This document shows, piece by piece, positions 1 to 7,759 of a stretch of DNA of 43,495 nucleotides. Under the pieces are notes generated by a model. That model worked only from the letters and a program-made list of their open reading frames with translations, searched no databases and was not told where the DNA came from. The stretch spans positions 1 through 43,495 of the forward strand of contig LNDO01000036.1 in NCBI GenBank assembly GCA_001465025.1, in the 5' to 3' direction. The translations under genes were made by a program, and so were the position numbers. The first letter of the stretch is position 1. Every line of letters starts with the position of its first letter. This stretch comes from Pseudomonas sp. Ga0074129. Lineage in GTDB: Bacteria; Pseudomonadota; Gammaproteobacteria; Pseudomonadales; Pseudomonadaceae.

Positions 1-173
1 ACCGTGAAAATTGAATCGTCTTCATGATCAATCCCTCGTATTCGGAGATGTCACGATTCAGTTTAGACCACTGCAACAGTTAACTCAGACAGAGCCATCT
101 TTATTAGATCTGTATTAAGGGATGAAGCCTGAAAAGCGCGATTTAAAAGGCAGAAGGTAGGCGGGAAGAAGGA

Positions 174-207
174 CCATGAGCCCCTGCCTGTATTCAGGGG
201 CTCATGG
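174..207 (-). terminator. Hairpin terminator after the TonB receptor gene
   Basis: A perfect 13-bp inverted repeat (CCATGAGCCCCTG / CAGGGGCTCATGG) with an 8-nt loop begins 9 nt past the stop codon of the TonB receptor gene. On the minus strand it is followed by a pyrimidine-rich stretch (TCCTTCTTCCC), not a clean U-tract, so it is a strong hairpin but a weak textbook intrinsic terminator. Nothing else recognisable lies in positions 1-173. Confidence 0.6.
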
Positions 208-216
208 TGTTATTGC

Positions 217-2466
217 TTAGAAGCTCAGGCGAACACCTACCGCTGCTGTTCTTGGCGCATTGCCGCGCGCACCGTCTGCACCGCGATGGGTAATGGCTTG
301 CTCGTCAAACACGTTATCGAGACGCGCATAAACATCTGCTTGCTCAGTCAGCGGGTAAGTAGCAACCAAGTTCACCGTGAACAGATCATCCGTCTTCAGG
401 AAGCGATCATCCACACCCGAACGCCCGGCAATGGGAGAGGTATAGGACTCGTCGGAATAATTCAACGCCGCATACGCACTCCAGCCACGATCGGCCTCAA
501 GGCCAATTTGCAGCTGACCGATATTTTTTGGGGTGTAATCGATCACATCCCCTTTGAGTACCGCACCGGTGTCAGAGCCACGGGTGTACTCGCCATCGGT
601 GTAGGTGTAGGCCAGGCGCACCGGGACGGTGTAACCACGACCTTGATAAAGATCGGCAAACAGACCCAGTTCAACCCCGTAGACCTCCTTCTCACCGTCT
701 TGCTGACTGCCTTCAACAATGCCACCCGGGCATGGGTTAGCCACCAGGCAGGTACGCACGGCGTTTTGGTAGTCCGTGAGGAAACCAATGGCATCGACCC
801 CGAAGCTGCCACTACGGAAGCGAACACCGCCTTCGTAGTTAAGGCTTTCTTCGCCCTCAGTCCCTTCAGAGGCACCGTTACCCGGTGGAGCAAAGCCTTC
901 ATGCACACCAGCCAGCAAGGTCCACTGCTCTGTCAGTGCATAGTTCACGCCCAAGCCAGCGGTCGTGCTGGTCAGGCTATTGGTGGCACGCGCGGCGCGC
1001 TGAGCCGGAGTTGCATTGGAGGCGATGTTGGCTTTGGATTCGATGTCTTCGTAACGCAGGATCGGCAACAAGGTCCACTTGCCCACACTGATTCGATCAG
1101 CAATCCAGCCGGACCAGGCTTCGCTTTCGCCCTGCTGGGGTGCGCCCAACGTCGTGCGATCATAAACGAGGCGGCCATTGATCTGGCGGTAGACACTGGA
1201 GGCACGGCCCTTGACCTGATTCTTTGTGGTGTCTTCATGCCAGCGCACGCCGACCATCAACTCGTGTTCAAGCACACCGGTCGTAAACCAGTGGTCAACC
1301 TGAGTCTGTAGCCCCTGACTGATGTATTCCTGATCCCCATGCTGATAACGCACATGGTTGGCATGCGTCGTATCGGCCGTGCCATCGAGCACGCCTTGAA
1401 TCAAGCCAGCATTGGCCAGCCCGTTGTTGACGATGGAGGTCACGCCACCCAAGTTAACCCCGTTAATCTGGTTGATGCGGTCGTAGTAGCGGTAGGTGTC
1501 GCTCCAATAGGCCGTGGTAGTCAACTGGGTGTTATCGGTAAAACCAAACACGTGGCGCAAGCTGGCCGATTTGCGACCGCGGTCCATCTGCTCCAACTCA
1601 CTCAGACCGTAGCGGCGGTTAGGATCACGCTTGAAATCCTCATCTGTCAGGCCAAGGTAGCTGACGTTTGCGACCTCAACGCCATACAGTAACTTCAGCT
1701 CCAACTCCTGGGCATAGGCCGCATCGGCATCGCTGGTCCAGCGCAGCTTACCCATGTATTCCTCAACATCGTGCCCCGCTGAGCGATCAGAGCGGTCGAT
1801 TTCATGGAAACCGTCACCTTGCGCTTGGTAGGTCTCAACCAGAAAACCCCATTGACCTTCGGTCGCACCGTAATGCGCGTGTAACTTGAGCGCACCAAAA
1901 GAGCCGTACTCGGCATTGAGCTTGCCGCCGGCCTTCTCGGGAATTGGCGTGGAGATTAAATTGACCACACCGGACGTGGTGTGCGGACCATGCATCAGAA
2001 TTTCCGGTCCTTTGAGTACTTCAACGCTGCTCATGCGCCCCATATTGGGAAAGTAGTAGGCCGAGGTATTGGCATAAGGGGCCATAGCAGCCGGGATACC
2101 GTCTTCCAACACCGAGATGCGATCGCTGCGACCGCTCGCGGCAGCACGGATGCTGATGCGCGGGAATACCCCTTGACCAACTTCTTCACGGGTATAAACA
2201 CCCGGCACGCTGCGCAAAACATCGTTGGCGTTGCTGGAGGAAAATTTCTCCAACTCACGCTCGGTGAGCACATAAGCTGAGCCGGTCGAGCTTTGCGGAT
2301 CTTCCGGGTTGGCAATCACGCTCATCGAGTCAAGCTCTTTGACCTTCTTGCTCTCATCCGCAAACGCGGAAGGCGACATGGCAACTAAGAGGGCCGTAGC
2401 GAGGGGGGTTAGGCAGAACGATCGAACGAATGAATAACCATCAGCAGGTAATTTGCATTTGCGCAC
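217..2466 (-). CDS. TonB-dependent outer-membrane receptor, FecA-like
   Basis: Outer-membrane gated porin that would import a chelated metal using TonB-ExbBD energy. From the N terminus there is a long Sec signal peptide ending near SPSAFA, a likely TonB box around LDSMSVIAN, a plug domain (about residues 50-170, with VLRSVPGVY, RISIRAAA and VEVLKGPE), then a 22-strand-type beta-barrel ending in Phe (VGVRLSF). The plug and early barrel (EDGIPAAMAPYA, YLGLTDEDF) recall the ferric-citrate receptor FecA, but there is no extra N-terminal signalling domain, so it is unlikely to control its own sigma factor. I place the start at the GTG at 2466 (749 aa) because AAGGAG lies 8 nt upstream. A GTG three codons earlier would sit on top of that site. 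No transporter or regulator genes adjoin it, so the substrate is undetermined. The class is secure and the FecA relationship is moderate. Confidence 0.9.
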   Translation of the reverse strand: MRKCKLPADGYSFVRSFCLTPLATALLVAMSPSAFADESKKVKELDSMSVIANPEDPQSSTGSAYVLTERELEKFSSSNANDVLRSVPGVYTREEVGQGVFPRISIRAAASGRSDRISVLEDGIPAAMAPYANTSAYYFPNMGRMSSVEVLKGPEILMHGPHTTSGVVNLISTPIPEKAGGKLNAEYGSFGALKLHAHYGATEGQWGFLVETYQAQGDGFHEIDRSDRSAGHDVEEYMGKLRWTSDADAAYAQELELKLLYGVEVANVSYLGLTDEDFKRDPNRRYGLSELEQMDRGRKSASLRHVFGFTDNTQLTTTAYWSDTYRYYDRINQINGVNLGGVTSIVNNGLANAGLIQGVLDGTADTTHANHVRYQHGDQEYISQGLQTQVDHWFTTGVLEHELMVGVRWHEDTTKNQVKGRASSVYRQINGRLVYDRTTLGAPQQGESEAWSGWIADRISVGKWTLLPILRYEDIESKANIASNATPAQRAARATNSLTSTTAGLGVNYALTEQWTLLAGVHEGFAPPGNGASEGTEGEESLNYEGGVRFRSGSFGVDAIGFLTDYQNAVRTCLVANPCPGGIVEGSQQDGEKEVYGVELGLFADLYQGRGYTVPVRLAYTYTDGEYTRGSDTGAVLKGDVIDYTPKNIGQLQIGLEADRGWSAYAALNYSDESYTSPIAGRSGVDDRFLKTDDLFTVNLVATYPLTEQADVYARLDNVFDEQAITHRGADGARGNAPRTAAVGVRLSF

Positions 2467-2500
2467 AAGAATCACTCCTTTTAAGACTGCGCGGATCTTA

Positions 2501-2519
2501 AATGAGATGCGATCTCAAT
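2501..2519. promoter_or_regulatory. Inverted repeat upstream of the TonB receptor gene
   Basis: TGAGATGCGATCTCA (2503-2517), extended by one further base pair each side with one mismatch, forms a dyad 35-53 nt upstream of the chosen start codon. The position suits a repressor site at or downstream of the promoter. It matches the 19-bp Fur consensus poorly, and I do not recognise the regulator. I see no convincing -35/-10 pair, and the rest of the gap to 2683 holds nothing I can name. Confidence 0.35.
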
Positions 2520-2683
2520 CAATCTTTACATAGCCTTTACAGGAACTTATTTGTAACAAGATTGTAATGCACTCTCACCGACCCACGCCGCGGCCAGCGC
2601 GCGTCGCATAGCAACAGCAGCGCCGGCTGTAGAGCATCGCGTCAGGGTCGACTATGAGCGTTGGTCACACGCGGGGCAGAACG

Positions 2684-2713
2684 AAAAAAGGCACGGTGCT
2701 AAGCCCGTGCCTT
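2684..2713 (-). terminator. Intrinsic terminator of the decarboxylase gene
   Basis: Read on the minus strand, a 9-bp stem (AAGGCACGG / CCGTGCCTT) with an 8-nt loop ends in a run of six T. It lies 23 nt after the stop codon of the ornithine/lysine decarboxylase gene and is a classical Rho-independent terminator. Confidence 0.9.
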
Positions 2714-2736
2714 CTTGAACCGCAGTGAATACTGCC

Positions 2737-3900
2737 TTACAGGTAGAACGACTTCAGCGGCGGGAAGCCGTTGAACTCCACGGCGCTGTAACTCGTGGTG
2801 TACGCGCCGGTGGACAGCCAGTACAGGCGGTCACCGATGGCCAGGTTGAGCGGCAGGCCGTACTTGTAGTTCTCATACATGATGTCGGCGCTGTCGCAGG
2901 TAGGGCCGGCGATGACCACTTCTTCCACTTCGCCTTTTTTCTCGGTCCAGATCGGGAATTTGATCGACTCGTCCATGGTTTCGATCAGCCCGCTGAACTT
3001 GCCCACGTCCACGTACACCCAGCGCTCGACGGCGGTGCGCGACTTACGCGCGACCAACACCACTTCGCTGACCAGAATGCCGGCGTTGGCGATCAGCGAA
3101 CGGCCCGGCTCCAGAATGATTTCCGGCAGGTTGTCGCCAAAGTCTTCCTTGAGGAAACGGATGATTTCCTCGGCATAGGTTTCCAAGCTGTTGGTGCGGG
3201 TGATGTAGTTGGCCGGGAAGCCGCCGCCCATGTTGATCAGTTTGAGTTCGATGCCGTCTTCTTCTTTCAAGCGCTCGAAGATCACCTTGACCTTGGCAAT
3301 CGCCGCGTCCCACACCGAGATATCGCGCTGCTGCGAACCGACGTGGAAGGAGATGCCATACGGCACCAAGCCCAGGTCGCGCGCGAGGATCAGCAGGTCC
3401 ATGGCCATGTCCGTCTGGCAGCCGAATTTGCGCGACAGAGGCCAATCCGCCGTGGTCGAGCCTTCGGTGAGGATGCGCACATAGACTTTCGCGCCCGGCG
3501 CGGCCTTTGCGATATTGCGCAAGTCAGCTTCCGAGTCGGTGGCGAACAGGCGCACGCCCTTCTCAAAGAAGTAACGGATGTCCTTGGATTTCTTGATGGT
3601 GTTGCCGTAGCTAATGCGCTCAGGGCCAACACCACGGCTCATCACCTTATCCAACTCGTAGATCGAGGCGATGTCGAAGCTGGAACCCTTTTCCTTGAGC
3701 AGGTCGATGATTTCCACAGCCGGGTTGGCTTTGACGGCGTAATACACGCTGGCAAATTCAAAACCCGCGCGCAGGTCGTCGTAGGCCTTGCTGATGATCG
3801 AGGTGTCGATCAGTACGAACGGGGTTTCCTGGGTATCAGCGAAAGCTTTCATTCGCTGAAAAGTGGCGGGTGCGTAATAGTCTTCGACCTTGATCGACAT
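2737..3900 (-). CDS. speC: Ornithine/lysine decarboxylase, PLP group IV fold
   Basis: Makes putrescine (and possibly cadaverine) by decarboxylating ornithine or lysine, the entry to polyamine synthesis in the cytoplasm. The 387-aa protein has the alanine-racemase-type TIM barrel plus C-terminal beta domain of eukaryotic-type decarboxylases. The PLP lysine is Lys57 in YYAVKANP. HVGSQ, the glycine-rich GGGFP and EPGRS bind PLP, and the catalytic cysteine is Cys335 in GPTCDSADIMYE. The CDSAD variant replaces CDG-D of strict ODCs and is usual in Pseudomonas enzymes. The start at 3900 has GGAG 7 nt upstream. An upstream in-frame extension of 22 codons has no such support. It is monocistronic with its own terminator. 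Substrate preference cannot be read from sequence. Confidence 0.93.
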   Translation of the reverse strand: MSIKVEDYYAPATFQRMKAFADTQETPFVLIDTSIISKAYDDLRAGFEFASVYYAVKANPAVEIIDLLKEKGSSFDIASIYELDKVMSRGVGPERISYGNTIKKSKDIRYFFEKGVRLFATDSEADLRNIAKAAPGAKVYVRILTEGSTTADWPLSRKFGCQTDMAMDLLILARDLGLVPYGISFHVGSQQRDISVWDAAIAKVKVIFERLKEEDGIELKLINMGGGFPANYITRTNSLETYAEEIIRFLKEDFGDNLPEIILEPGRSLIANAGILVSEVVLVARKSRTAVERWVYVDVGKFSGLIETMDESIKFPIWTEKKGEVEEVVIAGPTCDSADIMYENYKYGLPLNLAIGDRLYWLSTGAYTTSYSAVEFNGFPPLKSFYL

Positions 3901-4381
3901 GCGTGAGCTCCAGTGGGCAGAACCAGTTAAAACACATTCAGCAGGCGAGCACTGCAACACAGTCACTCGCCCACCGTTCAGGGAGACCTGCGGTGCGCGC
4001 AGGCAGAACGTCTGATCAGTTTCCCCATTTTGGTTCGCCTACTTCCCAAGGCTGTGTCGCCGAGGATTGTCTATATAGAGGACAACCTCTCGTCGTCAGT
4101 ACTTGAGCCGGATGGATCGTTGCCAGCATGGACGTTCGGGCGCGAACTTTAGGGCCATGGGGAGCCGAGATCAATCAAAAAATGCCGTGCTTTTGACCCC
4201 CTTTGTCGCCTTATTGACTGAACGTTTTATATTCAAAACAAAACGTTATGGAATGCTGCACAAGCCACGCTAAATCACTGTTTTGTCACGCTGACTTCAG
4301 GTCGCCGCGCGGGCCGACGTTTACCGTTATAATCGCCGCCTTTTTTGACAGACCGACTCTTCAGTCGACGGATTCCGCACA
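3901..4381. other. Divergent intergenic region between decarboxylase and prfC
   Basis: This 481-bp gap carries the start regions of two divergent genes. I find no further coding sequence. An imperfect dyad at 4062-4089 (GAGGATTGTC / GACAACCTC around TATATAGAG) could be an operator or overlap a minus-strand promoter. The stretch 4170-4280 is AT-richer than its surroundings. A prfC -10 box is listed separately. Confidence 0.4.
4328..4333 (+). promoter_or_regulatory. -10 box of the prfC promoter
   Basis: A perfect TATAAT stands 48 nt before the prfC start codon. No good -35 hexamer lies at 16-18 nt spacing, so the promoter is only half supported. The leader contains a short CGACT / AGTCG hairpin and only a weak ribosome-binding site (GGA) before the ATG. 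Confidence 0.5.
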
Positions 4382-5965
4382 ATGACCCTCCAGGCCACCG
4401 AAGTCGGCAAACGCCGCACATTCGCGATCATCTCCCACCCCGACGCCGGTAAGACCACCATTACCGAAAAGCTCTTGTTGATGGGCAAGGCGATTGCCGT
4501 GGCCGGTACGGTGAAGTCGCGTAAATCCGACCGCCATGCGACGTCCGACTGGATGGAAATGGAGAAACAGCGCGGCATCTCGATCACCACCTCGGTGATG
4601 CAGTTCCCGTATCGCGAGCACATGATCAACCTGCTCGACACCCCCGGCCACGAAGACTTCTCCGAAGACACCTACCGCACCCTGACCGCAGTGGACAGCG
4701 CGCTGATGGTGCTCGACGGTGGTAAAGGCGTTGAGCCACGCACCATCGCCTTAATGGACGTGTGCCGCCTGCGCGACACGCCGATTGTCAGCTTCGTCAA
4801 CAAACTCGACCGTGATATCCGCGACCCGATTGAGCTGCTCGACGAGATCGAAGCAGTCCTCAAGATCAAAGCCGCGCCTATCACCTGGCCAATTGGTTGC
4901 TACAAAGACTTCAAGGGCGTTTATCACCTGGCCGATGACTACATCATCGTCTACACCCCCGGCCACGGCCACGAGCGCACCGATGTGAAAATCATCGAAA
5001 AACTCGACTCCGACGAAGCCCGCGCCCACCTCGGTGATGAGTACGAGCGCTTTATCGAGCAGTTGGAGTTGGTGCAGGGTGCTTGCCATGAATTCAATCA
5101 AGAAGAGTTCATGAACGGCCAACTGACCCCGGTGTTCTTCGGCACCGCGCTGGGCAACTTCGGCGTTGATCACGTGCTGGATGCCGTGGTGAATTGGGCA
5201 CCCAAGCCGCTGGCACGGGTGGCCAACGAGCGCACCGTGGAGCCGGTGGAAGAGAAGTTCAGCGGCTTCGTGTTCAAGATTCAGGCGAACATGGACCCCA
5301 AACACCGCGACCGCATCGCCTTTATGCGCATCTGCTCGGGCAAATACAGCCAGGGCATGAAGATGCGCCACGTGCGCACCGGCAAGGACGTGCGCATCGG
5401 CGACGCCCTGACCTTCTTCTCCAGCGAGCGTGAAATGCTGGTTGAAGCCTACGCTGGCGACATCATCGGCCTGCACAACCACGGCACCATCCAGATCGGC
5501 GACACCTTCACCGAAGGCGAAGCACTGGGCTTCACCGGCATCCCGCACTTTGCCCCGGAACTATTCCGCCGCGTGCGCCTGAAAGACCCGCTGAAGTCCA
5601 AGCAACTGCGCCAAGGCTTGCAGCAATTGGCCGAAGAAGGCGCGACCCAGGTGTTCTTCCCCGAGCGCAGCAACGACATAGTCCTCGGCGCCGTCGGTGT
5701 GCTGCAGTTCGACGTGGTCGCCAGCCGCCTGAAAGAGGAATACAAGGTCGAGTGCGCCTACGAGCCCATCACCGTGTGGTCGGCGCGCTGGATCGAATGC
5801 AGCGATAAGAAGAAGCTAGAAGAGTTTTCCAACAAAGCCGTGGAAAACCTCGCACTGGATGGCGGCGGCCACCTCACCTACCTGGCCCCGACGCGGGTCA
5901 ACCTGGCGCTGATGGAAGAACGCTGGCCGGACATCAAATTCCGCGCCACGCGCGAGCATCACTAA
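4382..5965 (+). CDS. prfC: Peptide chain release factor 3 (RF3)
   Basis: Translation GTPase that recycles RF1/RF2 from the ribosome after peptide release. The 527-aa length is the family's usual size. The N-terminal G domain shows the P-loop SHPDAGKTT (about residues 19-27), the switch II motif DTPGHEDF and the NKLDR specificity motif. Domain II with [10 protein letters not shown] follows, then the RF3-specific C-terminal domain ([19 protein letters not shown]). All G motifs are intact. It stands alone, divergent from the decarboxylase gene. The downstream side is occupied by a tandem repeat array whose first hairpin (5987-6010) begins 21 nt after the stop codon. Confidence 0.97.
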   Translation: MTLQATEVGKRRTFAIISHPDAGKTTITEKLLLMGKAIAVAGTVKSRKSDRHATSDWMEMEKQRGISITTSVMQFPYREHMINLLDTPGHEDFSEDTYRTLTAVDSALMVLDGGKGVEPRTIALMDVCRLRDTPIVSFVNKLDRDIRDPIELLDEIEAVLKIKAAPITWPIGCYKDFKGVYHLADDYIIVYTPGHGHERTDVKIIEKLDSDEARAHLGDEYERFIEQLELVQGACHEFNQEEFMNGQLTPVFFGTALGNFGVDHVLDAVVNWAPKPLARVANERTVEPVEEKFSGFVFKIQANMDPKHRDRIAFMRICSGKYSQGMKMRHVRTGKDVRIGDALTFFSSEREMLVEAYAGDIIGLHNHGTIQIGDTFTEGEALGFTGIPHFAPELFRRVRLKDPLKSKQLRQGLQQLAEEGATQVFFPERSNDIVLGAVGVLQFDVVASRLKEEYKVECAYEPITVWSARWIECSDKKKLEEFSNKAVENLALDGGGHLTYLAPTRVNLALMEERWPDIKFRATREHH

Positions 5966-5986
5966 ACCGCACCACCCTCTCCCCAA

Positions 5987-6399
5987 CCCTCTCCCGCAAG
6001 CGGGAGAGGGAGCCGAACGCGGCAAGCCGTCGATCTGCTACCTGCCTCACGTGCGCTGGCGACATGCGATTTTGCGTCATGCATCCCCTTCCAAAACGAC
6101 ACGGCTAGCTCCCCTCGCCCGCTTGCGGGAGAGGGAGCCGAACGCGGCAAGCCGTCGATCTGCTACCGGCCTCACGTGCGTTGGCGACATGCGATTTTGC
6201 GTCATGCATCCCCTTCCAAAACGACACGGCTAGCTCCCCTCGCCCGCTTGCGGGAGAGGGAGCCGAATGTGACAAGCCGTCGATCTGCTACCTACCTCAC
6301 GTGCGTTAGCGACGCGCGATTTTGCGTCATGCATCCCCTTCCAAAACGACACGGCTAGCTCCCCTCGCCCGCTTGCGGGAGAGGGGCTGGGGGAGAGGG
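5987..6399. repeat. Tandem array of three 125-bp units with GC hairpins
   Basis: Three head-to-tail units of exactly 125 bp begin at 6001, 6126 and 6251, and a fourth boundary lies at 6376. Each boundary carries a palindrome of the type CCCGCTTGCGGGAGAGGG. The first, at 5987-6010, is a perfect 11-bp stem with an AA loop. The unit interiors are nearly identical, with a few substitutions in the third. The last unit runs into the 3' end of the DUF559 gene. The reading frames of about 60 aa inside the units are by-products of the repetition. No T-tract follows the hairpins, so they are not standard terminators. Confidence 0.9.
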
Positions 6400-6741
6400 C
6401 TGATTTTGCTCCACCCGCAAACGCAATCGCTCAAGCACAGCATCCGTTTGCAGCAATACTTCATGATTCCAGAAACGCAAAACATCAAAACCTTGCGTTC
6501 GCAGCCAACAATCACGCCGCTGGTCATACACAAATTGCTCGGCGTGCTGACCGCCGTCCAACTCGATGATCAGGCGCATCTCCAAGCAAACGAAATCAAC
6601 AATGTAACGACCTAGCGGCTTTTGCCGATTGAACTTCAGCCCCATAAAGCGATGGGCGCGCAGTTGATACCAAAGACACCGCTCTGCCTCGGTCATCTCA
6701 CGCCGCAGCGTTCTGGCACGCTCCCTAATCAGCCCGCCCAT
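6355..6741 (-). CDS. DUF559 family nuclease-like protein
   Basis: Small 128-aa protein of the DUF559 family, related to very-short-patch-repair (Vsr) and PD-(D/E)XK-type endonucleases. Visible landmarks are the N-terminal helix RARTLRREMTEAE, RFMGLKFNRQKPLGRYIVDF, the acidic core LIIELDGGQH and GFDVLRFWNHEV, which match the catalytic Asp/Glu region of the family. The C-terminal tail PSPPAPLPQAGEG is encoded by the adjacent hairpin repeat, and the stop codon lies inside the last repeat unit. DUF559 proteins ending in this peptide are common in proteobacteria from memory, so the gene and repeat may travel together. The function is not established. AGGG precedes the ATG by 6 nt. Confidence 0.85.
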   Translation of the reverse strand: MGGLIRERARTLRREMTEAERCLWYQLRAHRFMGLKFNRQKPLGRYIVDFVCLEMRLIIELDGGQHAEQFVYDQRRDCWLRTQGFDVLRFWNHEVLLQTDAVLERLRLRVEQNQPSPPAPLPQAGEGS

Positions 6742-6790
6742 AAGCTACCCTGCTCCCTGCAAAGACCACTGTTTGAGCAAACACTAGACC

Positions 6791-7612
6791 ATGCACCTGA
6801 TCGACACCCACACCCACCTAGATTTCCCCGACTTCGACGCTGATCGCGGCGAACTGCTGGCCCGCTGCCGCGATCTGGGCGTCGCGCGCCTGGTGGTGTT
6901 AGGCGTGCATCAGGCCAATTGGCAGCGTGTGTGGGATCTGGCACAGGCAGAAGACAGCCTGTACGCCGCCTTCGGCCTACACCCCGTGTATCTGATAGAG
7001 CATCGCCCGGAGCACCAGAGCGAACTGCGTGACTGGCTGACCCGCTACGCCGGGCATCCCAAGCTCTGCGCCGTGGGCGAGATCGGCCTGGACTACTTTC
7101 TCGACACGCTGGACCGTGAGCAGCAACAGCGGCTGTTCGAAGCTCAACTCAAGCTCGCCATCGAATTCGAGCTGCCTGCACTGCTCCACGTGCGCCGCGC
7201 CCATGCCGCGACCATCGCCACGCTCAAACGCTTAAAACCGGGCCGTGGCGGCATCATCCATGCGTTTGCTGGCAGCCTTGAAGAAGCCCGCGAATACCTC
7301 AAACTCGGTTTCAAACTGGGTCTTGGCGGCGCACCCACCTGGCCACAAGCCTTGCGCCTGCGCAAAGTGGTCGCACAACTGCCGCTGGAGGCCATCGTGC
7401 TGGAAACCGACGCCCCTGACATGGCTCCCGCCATGTACCCCTACCAGCGCAACAGCCCGGAATACCTGCCAGCGATTTGCACAGCCCTGGCCGAATTGCG
7501 CTGCATCAGCCCCGCCGAGCTGGCCAGCGCCAGCAGCCGCAATGCGGCGCATTTATTTGGTTGGGAGGCTGACGCAACCACCGTAGCCCGGGTGCAATTC
7601 GAGAACAGTTAA
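6791..7612 (+). CDS. TatD family metal-dependent hydrolase
   Basis: Cytoplasmic TIM-barrel hydrolase of the TatD DNase family, whose members act as metal-dependent 3'-5' exonucleases. The metal-binding motif HTHLD (His7, His9), GEIGLD, the histidine in LLHVRRAH, IIHAFAG and the terminal ETDAPD are all present in order. At 273 aa it is slightly longer than usual. The last codons (ARVQFENS) derive from a REP-type sequence that starts inside the gene at 7583. It is probably the YjjV-like subgroup, but I cannot separate it firmly from TatD proper. The DUF559 gene lies divergently upstream and a bidirectional terminator follows. Confidence 0.9.
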   Translation: MHLIDTHTHLDFPDFDADRGELLARCRDLGVARLVVLGVHQANWQRVWDLAQAEDSLYAAFGLHPVYLIEHRPEHQSELRDWLTRYAGHPKLCAVGEIGLDYFLDTLDREQQQRLFEAQLKLAIEFELPALLHVRRAHAATIATLKRLKPGRGGIIHAFAGSLEEAREYLKLGFKLGLGGAPTWPQALRLRKVVAQLPLEAIVLETDAPDMAPAMYPYQRNSPEYLPAICTALAELRCISPAELASASSRNAAHLFGWEADATTVARVQFENS

Positions 7613-7647
7613 CGACTGGCACCGCTCCCGGATTTCAGCCGGGCTAC
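7583..7647. repeat. REP-type inverted pair overlapping the tatD 3' end
   Basis: GTAGCCCGGGTGCAATTCGAG (7583-7603) and CTCCCGGATTTCAGCCGGGCTAC (7625-7647) are inverted copies of the GTAGCCCGGAT-type palindromic sequence frequent in Pseudomonas genomes. The left copy is part of the coding sequence of the TatD-family gene. Confidence 0.65.
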
Positions 7648-7713
7648 TGCCTGCCCGCCATGGCCAAGCGGGTGTGACTTTAAGACCCAGCGCATCGCTA
7701 AACTCAACTGCAA

Positions 7714-7740
7714 AAAAGCCCGTCAACTCGACGGGCTTTT
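7714..7740. terminator. Bidirectional terminator between tatD and the MCP gene
   Basis: A perfect 11-bp stem (AAAAGCCCGTC / GACGGGCTTTT) with a 5-nt loop, A-rich on one side and T-rich on the other, sits between two convergent genes and can end transcripts from both strands. Confidence 0.9.
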
Positions 7741-7759
7741 GATTTGCGTACGGCTTTAT

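Noticed and set aside
2501-2519. Fur box
   Set aside because: Only about five of 19 positions match the GATAATGATAATCATTATC consensus.
2725-3906. 393-codon open frame antisense to the decarboxylase gene
   Set aside because: The opposite strand encodes a complete PLP decarboxylase with active-site residues. The antisense translation shows no domain.
5987-6010. Intrinsic terminator of prfC
   Set aside because: The hairpin is perfect, but the loop is only AA and no T-tract follows. It recurs at each repeat boundary, so it belongs to the array.
5987-6399. CRISPR array
   Set aside because: Unit length is 125 bp, units are almost identical throughout with no variable spacers, and no cas genes are present.
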